From Bacteroidales bacterium (GTDB lineage Bacteria > Bacteroidota > Bacteroidia > Bacteroidales > JAADGE01), in assembly GCA_026987795.1 (NCBI GenBank), contig JALSMF010000015.1, positions 1-5,053 on the forward strand: a stretch of 5,053 bases of DNA, given 5' to 3'. The notes under the pieces are model-generated. The model was not told where the DNA came from, made no database searches, and saw only the letters and a list, made by a program, of their open reading frames with translations. A program made the translations under genes and the position numbers. How positions within the stretch are numbered: position 1 is the stretch's first letter; each line of letters begins with the position of its first letter. Below are positions 1-5,053 of this stretch, piece by piece.

Positions 1-1
1 A

Positions 2-217
2 TATAAAAATAATTCAAGACGAAACAGAGACTTATCGGCAGTTATTTTCCTTGCGGTATATACTTTAAATATTATTGATGCAGTTGTAGATGCCGAACTT
101 TCCGATTTTGACGTAAGCGAAGACTTATCTTTGAAAATATCACCCGAAATATTTCCTCTTTACGGAAGGAAAAAACAAAATACAGTAGGACTCACATTTT
201 GCTTTAATTTTAAATAA
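2..217 (+). CDS. DUF5683-like protein, C-terminal part only (5' end outside window)
   Basis: An open frame enters from the left edge and ends at TAA 215-217, giving the last 71 residues. The peptide begins YKNNSRRNRDLSAVIFLAVY and continues with a hydrophobic stretch (about residues 12-32, running into LNIIDAVVDAEL), then an acidic DFDVSEDLSLKISP segment and a terminal TVGLTFCFNFK. The arrangement 'RRNRD + hydrophobic helix + NI-DA-VDA-L-DFDVS-DLSL' matches what I recall of DUF5683, a Bacteroidota family of unknown function with membrane segments near its C-terminus. I recall this family lying next to parB and a lytic transglycosylase, which agrees with the gene that follows two bases later; parB itself would be outside the window. 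The alternating hydrophobic end resembles a beta strand. No biochemical role can be given. The reading frame is secure; the family call is from memory of its signature, not a search. Confidence 0.8.
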   Translation, partial: YKNNSRRNRDLSAVIFLAVYTLNIIDAVVDAELSDFDVSEDLSLKISPEIFPLYGRKKQNTVGLTFCFNFK

Positions 218-219
218 CT

Positions 220-1773
220 ATGAAAAAAATAACCTTAATAATCTTAATATTCATTTCTGTACTTTATTCAAACGCACAAAAAAAACAGGATACTACACAA
301 GAAAATTATGATGCGTTAACACAACAATCAGAATATTTAGAAGAACTTGTAAACAATTGGTATGTTAAACGCAGCCTGACAGAGCAAGACCATACATCAA
401 CAAATATTTCCGGAAATACAATAAACGAAACCCTCCCTGATTCTGTTTATATAGAAAGACTTTATAAGCTTCCCACGGTTGTTCCGATGACTTATAATAA
501 GATTGTCAGAGATTGGATAAAATTCTATACAAAAGACACAAAATCACGAAGATATCTTCTCGGAATTTCGGAATATTATATGCCCTTTTTTGAACAAATT
601 CTTGATAAATACGATTTACCGCTCGAGCTCGGCTATCTTCCGATTATCGAATCCGCTTTAAATCCGCGTGCACGCTCACGTTCCGGAGCTGTCGGTTTGT
701 GGCAGTTTATGTATCCCACCGGAAAGATGTACGGCTTGGAAATAAATTCTTACGTAGATGAAAGGATGGATGTTCTTAAATCTACCGAAGCTGCCGCAAG
801 ATATCTCCGCGATATGTATAAAATTTTCGGTGATTGGACATTGTCAATTGCAGCTTACAACAGCGGTGCCGGAAACGTAAAAAAAGCCATAAAACGTGCC
901 GGCGGCAAAACTAATTTCTGGGAAATTTATCCCTACCTGCCCCGCGAAACCAGAGGTTATATCCCTGCATATATAGCAGCTTTATACTCAATGAATTATT
1001 ATAAAGAACATAATATTACGCCAAAAAAAGTTGATATGAATATCATAACAGATACTGTTATGATTAAAAAGAAACTTAATTTACGCCAAGTTTCCGAGTA
1101 TTTAGATATTGATTACGAAAAACTTGCAATATTAAATCCTCAATATAAAAGAGACATAATTCCCGGAAATTTTAAATCGTATCCTTTGCGACTCCCGTTC
1201 GATAAAGTCAGTGACTTTTTAAATGCCGAAGACGAAATTTATAAATATAAAGACAGTATATATTTAAGCGAACAAGTCTCTCTGATTTCTCCTTCAAAAA
1301 GCGATAGACCTTATACAAATTATAAATACACACCTCCGAGTACAAACGGAAAGAAAAAATTGTATTATCACGTTAAAGCAGGAGATACATACAGCAATAT
1401 TGCCGAATGGTATGACTGTTCGGTAAACGACCTTAAATATTGGAACAAAACAAGAAGTACAAAGCTTCAGATAGGACAAAAAGTGGCAATTTGGGTTCCG
1501 ATAAAAAAATATTCTCATTATCAAAAAATTGATAAAATGAGTTCTGCTCAAAAAGAGAAAACAAATATTCCGAGAACAAACAAAAAAACAATTGTAAAAC
1601 CCGATAAAAATAAATATATCGTTTATAAACTCAAATCAGGAGATAATTTATGGTCTGTTGCAAAAAAATATGACGGAGTCTCAGCCGGAGATATTCAAAA
1701 AATAAACGGGTTCTCAGATGAAGATGTCAGAGACCTGAAAGTAGGACAAGAAATTATAATTAAGAAAAAATAA
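220..1773 (+). CDS. MltD-like lytic transglycosylase with LysM repeats
   Basis: A periplasmic peptidoglycan-cleaving enzyme (517 aa) expected to cut the MurNAc-GlcNAc bond and leave a 1,6-anhydro-muramyl end. Residues 1-19 form a signal peptide (basic MKK, hydrophobic core, likely cleavage after SNA). There is no lipobox cysteine, so unlike E. coli MltD it is probably not a lipoprotein. The SLT/GH23 domain covers about 120-260: catalytic Glu144 in IIESALNP, then GAVGLWQFM (156-164) and AAYNSGAGNV (211-220), the family's conserved motifs in the right order. A degenerate LysM-like unit follows at about 282-326 (LNLRQVSEYL...LNPQYK...LRLP). Two clear LysM domains lie at about 381-427 (YHVKAGDTYSNIA) and 467-515 (YKLKSGDNLWSVA), joined by a Lys-rich linker and serving to hold the enzyme on the glycan. 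The start is the only ATG after an in-frame stop at 211-213. It begins two bases after the upstream stop, so it is probably cotranscribed. Overall architecture is MltD; a separate gene name is not warranted. Confidence 0.95.
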   Translation: MKKITLIILIFISVLYSNAQKKQDTTQENYDALTQQSEYLEELVNNWYVKRSLTEQDHTSTNISGNTINETLPDSVYIERLYKLPTVVPMTYNKIVRDWIKFYTKDTKSRRYLLGISEYYMPFFEQILDKYDLPLELGYLPIIESALNPRARSRSGAVGLWQFMYPTGKMYGLEINSYVDERMDVLKSTEAAARYLRDMYKIFGDWTLSIAAYNSGAGNVKKAIKRAGGKTNFWEIYPYLPRETRGYIPAYIAALYSMNYYKEHNITPKKVDMNIITDTVMIKKKLNLRQVSEYLDIDYEKLAILNPQYKRDIIPGNFKSYPLRLPFDKVSDFLNAEDEIYKYKDSIYLSEQVSLISPSKSDRPYTNYKYTPPSTNGKKKLYYHVKAGDTYSNIAEWYDCSVNDLKYWNKTRSTKLQIGQKVAIWVPIKKYSHYQKIDKMSSAQKEKTNIPRTNKKTIVKPDKNKYIVYKLKSGDNLWSVAKKYDGVSAGDIQKINGFSDEDVRDLKVGQEIIIKKK

Positions 1774-1791
1774 TTTCCTAATACCGGTAAG

Positions 1792-3327
1792 ATGACACCA
1801 AAAAAAGTTCTGTTGTTTACATTGTCGTCATTATTTGTTTTACTGTTACTTTCAATTGTATTCCCTACAGACGGAATAAAAATTAATCATAACATAACTC
1901 TGAAATTTATAACGATTGAAGAGCTTATTAATCCGCCCGAACAAAATAAAGTTGACATTTCAAATATTATTAACGGCACAGATATTAAGGAAATTACAGA
2001 TACAGTATCATTTACGGACGAAAAAGACGAAAAAGAAAATTTTGATTCCGTAATGATAGATTCACAATATATCTACTACAAGCCTATGCCTGTTAAAATT
2101 GATTCTGTTGTGAGATATATTGATTTTCCGGATAATACACGTTCAAGTTTAGACAACTTCTTTAAAATTTTAGCAAATATCAAAAATGAAAGACAAATTA
2201 TCCGAATTATGCATTACGGCGATTCTCAAATTGAAACCGACAGAATTACCGACTATTTCAGATATAAACTGCAAACACAATTCGGAGGTTCAGGTCCGGG
2301 AATCGTTCCCGCAGTAAAAGCATTTAATTTTAAATCGCCGATGATACAATCCGTTTCCGGAAATTGGAAAAGATATACAATTTACGGCAGACGCGACACA
2401 ACCGTAAAACACAGACGATACGGTATGACAGGTAATTTTGCAAGATTTACTCCCATACTTGCAGACACAGTTCCCGACTCTCTCAAAACTTTTACACAAA
2501 CCGAATTAATGCCTCATAATCTGACAAGTTACGCAAGTATTAACATATCACAATCGCCTTATTCTTTCCGTCCTACGAAAAAATTTAAAAGATGCAAAAT
2601 GTTTTACGGTTATAATACAAGCGATGTGAAAATAAAAACTTATGCCGATGAGCAACTTATTGACGAAAGTATTTTGCCGCCCGTACAAGATTATAAGATA
2701 AAAACATGGAATTTTGAGACAACTCCGCAAAATATTCGTTTTGAATTTGAAGCCGAAGACAGTCCTGATATTTACGGCTTTTCGCTTGAAGGCTATTCCG
2801 GAATTAATGTTGATAACATAGGTATGCGAGGCAGCGGCGGTCTGTTTTTTACACGTATGGATTTAGGTATGCTGAGCCGTATGTATAAACAACTTAACGT
2901 AAAATTATTAATACTTCAGTTCGGAGGAAATATTGTTCCTAATGTAAGAGAAAATTACGATTACTATCGCAAAGCATTTTCAAGACAGCTTCGTACGCTT
3001 AAACGAATTGCCCCTGACGTTACGATTATGGTGATAGGTTTAGCCGATATGTCAAAAAAAGAGAACGATATATATGTAACCTATCCCAACGTTCCGCTTA
3101 TAAGAGATGCTTTGAAACAGGCAAGTTTTGAAAATAATTGTGCTTATTGGGATATGTATGAAGCTATGGGCGGTGAAAATTCAATGCCGAGTTGGGTGTT
3201 TTATGAACCTCCTCTTGCAGAAAAAGACTTCATACACTTTACTCCTAAAGGTGCAAGATACATTGCCAAAATGTTTTACAATGCCTTTATGTATGAATAC
3301 AACAGGTATTTAAGAAAGAACAAATAA
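1792..3327 (+). CDS. Membrane-anchored SGNH/GDSL-family protein (GDSQ/GGN variant)
   Basis: A 511-aa extracytoplasmic SGNH-fold protein, probably an O-acyl esterase or transferase acting on a cell-envelope glycan. Residues 5-24 form one hydrophobic helix after MTPKK with no good signal-peptidase site, so it looks like an inner-membrane anchor. An Asp/Glu-rich, low-complexity linker (about 48-95) follows. Block I is HYGDSQ (141-146; nucleophile Ser145). A beta-rich region of about 150 residues comes next, then block II near NIGMRGSGG (342-350), block III QFGGN (376-380; Asn380) and block V DFIH (Asp479, His482). The complete Ser/Gly/Asn/His set is therefore present. The GGN form of block III and GDSQ form of block I are unlike the textbook GTND/GDSL. 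The ATG is the first in frame after the transglycosylase stop, 18 bases on; no Shine-Dalgarno is seen. It is homologous to the next gene throughout (GDS/GGS region, YExMGGxNS, DxIHFT). Role as acetyltransferase (PatB-like) or deacetylase (Ape-like) cannot be told from sequence. Confidence 0.88.
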   Translation: MTPKKVLLFTLSSLFVLLLLSIVFPTDGIKINHNITLKFITIEELINPPEQNKVDISNIINGTDIKEITDTVSFTDEKDEKENFDSVMIDSQYIYYKPMPVKIDSVVRYIDFPDNTRSSLDNFFKILANIKNERQIIRIMHYGDSQIETDRITDYFRYKLQTQFGGSGPGIVPAVKAFNFKSPMIQSVSGNWKRYTIYGRRDTTVKHRRYGMTGNFARFTPILADTVPDSLKTFTQTELMPHNLTSYASINISQSPYSFRPTKKFKRCKMFYGYNTSDVKIKTYADEQLIDESILPPVQDYKIKTWNFETTPQNIRFEFEAEDSPDIYGFSLEGYSGINVDNIGMRGSGGLFFTRMDLGMLSRMYKQLNVKLLILQFGGNIVPNVRENYDYYRKAFSRQLRTLKRIAPDVTIMVIGLADMSKKENDIYVTYPNVPLIRDALKQASFENNCAYWDMYEAMGGENSMPSWVFYEPPLAEKDFIHFTPKGARYIAKMFYNAFMYEYNRYLRKNK

Positions 3328-3328
3328 A

Positions 3329-4564
3329 ATGCAAAAAAAAATTCTCAGCCTGCTGATTTATGTGTTCTGTTTCGGCATCTTGTCTGCACAAGATTATCCT
3401 TATGCCGAGTTCGACTTTAATTACATTCGAACAGATAAAAACAAAATTCTTTTTCCCGGAGACAGTTCTGATTTTGAAAAATTTAATAAAAAACTTGACA
3501 ATCTGGTAATTAAAGGTGACGGAAAAATAAGAATTATTCATTTCGGAGGGTCTCATATTCAGGCGGGCATATACTCCGGCGTATGCCGAAAAAAACTGCA
3601 AAATCTGTATCCCGGACTGAACGGCGGCAGAGGAACGGTTTTTCCTTACGGAATGTCGAAAACGTACACCCCGAAAAATATTCGCTTCAAATGGACAGGA
3701 AAATGGGAAACCTGCCGAAATGTTGAACGTAAAGACTGTAACTTGGGAGTACTCGGAATTTCGGCAACAACCGAAGACAGCTCGGCGAGTATTACAATAA
3801 CTTTGAATCCTGATTACCAAAAATATGAGATAAACAAAATAAAAATATTTCACGATACAGGAAAAAAATCATATAAAATAAGACTTACTGCCGATACCTC
3901 ATCCTATAAAATTACGGAATTTCCCGAAAAAGGATATACGCTTATAGAAACAGGCAAAAACATAAATCCCGTAAAACTGCATTTGGAAAAAACTGATACG
4001 GCACAAAATAGTTTCACCCTCTACGGCATTGATTTAGAGAACGATTTTCAGGGAATTGTTTACACCGATGCCGGAATTTCGGGTGCAAGTTTACCTTCTT
4101 TTTTAAAATGCAATTTGCTTGAAAACCAATTGTCGTCTCTCAATCCGGATTTGGTAATTATTTCACTCGGAACAAATGATACCTACGGAAAAACATTTAA
4201 TCCCGAACGATACAAAAAACACTATATCGAATTTCTGAACAAGATAAAAAAAGCCGTACCCGAAGCGGCAATTTTGCTTACCGTTCCCAATGATTGTTAC
4301 TACCGACGAAGAGATCCGTTGCCCTTTACCGCCGATGCCGAAAAAGTTATTCTTGATTTGGCAAAAACATACAATTGCGGTGTGTGGAATTTTTACGAAA
4401 TTATGGGCGGATACAACTCATCGTACCTTTGGCACAAAGACAAACTAATGCAAAACGACCTGATACATTTTACAAAAAAAGGATATATAATAAAAGGAAA
4501 CCTGCTTTTTAATGCTTTGCTGAAGAGTTGGGATAATCATATCGAAAAAAAGCTGAAATCGTAG
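3329..4564 (+). CDS. Secreted SGNH/GDSL-family protein (GGSH/GTND variant)
   Basis: A 411-aa paralogue of the preceding gene, starting one base after its stop, so very likely translationally linked. Residues 1-20 are a signal peptide (MQKK, hydrophobic core, ILSA then Q), so the mature protein should be free in the periplasm or further exported; Cys14 is not in a lipobox. Block I is HFGGSH (71-76; Ser75), with Gly where Asp is usual in GDS. Block II is AGISGAS (248-254; Gly252), block III SLGTND (279-284; Asn283), block V DLIH (Asp377, His380). The residues for SGNH catalysis are all present. Between blocks I and II lies about 175 residues that include GRGTVFPYG, LGVLGISATTED and beta-strand-like sequence ending LYGIDLE, suggestive of an inserted jelly-roll or carbohydrate-binding-like module. 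Placement just before an MBOAT acyltransferase gene supports a job in glycan O-acylation or its removal. Whether it transfers or hydrolyses acyl groups is unknown. Confidence 0.9.
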   Translation: MQKKILSLLIYVFCFGILSAQDYPYAEFDFNYIRTDKNKILFPGDSSDFEKFNKKLDNLVIKGDGKIRIIHFGGSHIQAGIYSGVCRKKLQNLYPGLNGGRGTVFPYGMSKTYTPKNIRFKWTGKWETCRNVERKDCNLGVLGISATTEDSSASITITLNPDYQKYEINKIKIFHDTGKKSYKIRLTADTSSYKITEFPEKGYTLIETGKNINPVKLHLEKTDTAQNSFTLYGIDLENDFQGIVYTDAGISGASLPSFLKCNLLENQLSSLNPDLVIISLGTNDTYGKTFNPERYKKHYIEFLNKIKKAVPEAAILLTVPNDCYYRRRDPLPFTADAEKVILDLAKTYNCGVWNFYEIMGGYNSSYLWHKDKLMQNDLIHFTKKGYIIKGNLLFNALLKSWDNHIEKKLKS

Positions 4565-4572
4565 TTTTTTTA

Positions 4573-4580
4573 TATTTTCG
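4573..4580 (+). promoter_or_regulatory. Weak candidate Bacteroidota -7 element before the MBOAT gene
   Basis: TATTTTCG, followed by CA, differs by one base from the Bacteroidota sigma-ABfr -7 consensus TAnnTTTG, and lies 12 bases before the MBOAT start codon. I find no good TTTG-like -33 element at the expected distance (the nearest, GCTG at 4552-4555, is poor). In AT-rich DNA a one-mismatch hit is common, so this is only a possible internal promoter giving the acyltransferase extra or separate expression. Confidence 0.2.
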
Positions 4581-4592
4581 CAACCGTAATTT

Positions 4593-5053
4593 ATGACCGA
4601 TTTTATTAAAAATATCTTCATTTTCGACCCCGAACACCCGCTTATATTCACGCGGCTGTGGTTTTGGCTGTTTTTTGCCGTTGTTTATGCCGGGTATTCC
4701 GTAATTTACAAAAAAGAAAAACCGCGTAACGCCTATCTTTTTCTTGTCAGCATATTTTTCTACTACAAAACAAGCGGTATCTTTTTTCTTTTATTGATTT
4801 TTTCAATAATTGTCGGTTTTTTTACCGGAAAAGCAATTTCAAAATCCGATAATAATTTAAAAAGAAAACTATTTGTTGCTTTAAGCGTAAGCATAAATCT
4901 TTTGGTATTAATTTACTACAAATATTCCGGATTTTTTACCGAAAGTTTTAATTACCTTTTCGGAATACATCTCGAACCGGTAGATTTATTGGCAAAATGG
5001 ACAAACCAATTTGCCGGAACACATTTTACGATTGATAAAATTATTCTTCCGGT
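4593..5053 (+). CDS. MBOAT-family membrane O-acyltransferase, N-terminal part (3' end outside window)
   Basis: An open frame of 153 full codons runs off the right edge without a stop. The protein starts MTDFIKNIFIFDPEHPLIFT and is strongly hydrophobic, with likely membrane helices at about 17-38, 46-58, 61-79 and 93-112. Segments such as PLIFTRLWFWLFF, RNAYLFLVSIFFYYKTSG and INLLVLIYYKYSGFF match the N-terminal region of MBOAT proteins of the AlgI/PatA/DltB type, and the last visible residues IILP are where the family's 'LPxGISFYTFQ' motif normally begins. The catalytic His expected in the C-terminal half lies outside the window. The start is the first ATG after an in-frame TAA at 4587-4589, 28 bases after the upstream gene. 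Such proteins pass an acyl group, usually acetyl, across the inner membrane to a periplasmic acceptor or partner, here plausibly one of the two SGNH proteins. Roughly 460-500 aa would be the usual full length. The substrate (peptidoglycan, exopolysaccharide or other) cannot be read from this fragment. Confidence 0.92.
   Translation, partial: MTDFIKNIFIFDPEHPLIFTRLWFWLFFAVVYAGYSVIYKKEKPRNAYLFLVSIFFYYKTSGIFFLLLIFSIIVGFFTGKAISKSDNNLKRKLFVALSVSINLLVLIYYKYSGFFTESFNYLFGIHLEPVDLLAKWTNQFAGTHFTIDKIILP

Noticed and set aside
1294..1551. 85-codon minus-strand open frame, Cys/Phe/Ile-rich
   Set aside because: Antisense to the LysM region of the transglycosylase; the composition is what reverse-complemented Lys/Glu-rich coding produces. 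No start context or family signal.
1771..1794. Transglycosylase and first SGNH gene are in the same frame, separated only by one TAA and six sense codons; possible readthrough fusion
   Set aside because: A readthrough product would bury the SGNH protein's hydrophobic anchor inside the chain in the periplasm, there is no recoding signal visible, and same-frame neighbours occur one time in three by chance.
3128..3313. 61-codon plus-strand open frame in another frame
   Set aside because: Nested inside the end of the first SGNH gene, including the DFIH block; an out-of-frame overlap with no independent evidence.
3287..3853. 188-codon open frame on the minus strand
   Set aside because: It lies wholly antisense to the end of one clear SGNH gene and the first half of the other, its translation has no recognisable motifs, and the plus-strand genes have full catalytic blocks. 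It is a shadow of AT-rich coding sequence.
4545..4571. Possible intrinsic terminator: A-run, short loop, T-run around the second SGNH gene's stop codon
   Set aside because: The pairing is only seven A-T pairs with mismatches at the G/C positions above it, so the stem has almost no GC content; it is unlikely to terminate and is typical of AT-rich ends.
4445..4651. 68-codon minus-strand open frame over the SGNH-MBOAT junction
   Set aside because: It covers the block V coding region of the SGNH gene and the start of the MBOAT gene, both firmly supported; nothing in its translation is recognisable.
4593..5053. MBOAT gene as DltB with the window being a D-alanylation (dlt) operon
   Set aside because: No DltA, DltC or DltD-like gene is visible; the neighbours are SGNH proteins and a lytic transglycosylase in a Gram-negative-type genome, which fits glycan O-acylation better. 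DltB resemblance is at family level only.

Overview
The window reads as AT-rich chromosomal DNA from a member of the Bacteroidota. This rests on the protein families: the end of a DUF5683-type protein, an MltD-like lytic transglycosylase with LysM repeats, two SGNH proteins of a kind common in Bacteroidota, and the start of an MBOAT acyltransferase. Shine-Dalgarno sequences are absent before all four visible starts, which also fits. The genus cannot be told; a gut- or sediment-type Bacteroidales/Marinilabiliales relative or a flavobacterium would all fit.

Layout: every gene is on the + strand and packed tightly. The last 71 codons of a DUF5683-like gene end at 217. Two bases later a LysM-containing lytic transglycosylase begins (220-1773). 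After 18 bases comes a membrane-anchored SGNH protein (1792-3327), and one base after that a secreted SGNH paralogue (3329-4564). A 28-base spacer leads into an MBOAT-family membrane O-acyltransferase (from 4593), cut by the window end after 153 codons. No intergenic stretch exceeds 28 bases, and I see no RNA gene, mobile element, CRISPR array or convincing terminator.

How the genes may work together: an MBOAT protein plus periplasmic SGNH proteins is the usual composition of systems that move acyl (mostly acetyl) groups across the inner membrane and put them on, or take them off, extracytoplasmic glycans (PatA/PatB/Ape1 for peptidoglycan, AlgI/AlgJ/AlgX for alginate). Placement directly behind a lytic transglycosylase suggests peptidoglycan as the substrate, because O-acetylation of the muramic acid C6 hydroxyl blocks the 1,6-anhydro product that lytic transglycosylases form. 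The families are clear from the sequence; the substrate and division of labour are inference. The most interesting point is the pair of divergent SGNH paralogues with different catalytic-block variants and different membrane topology, sitting between a wall-cleaving enzyme and an acyl exporter.
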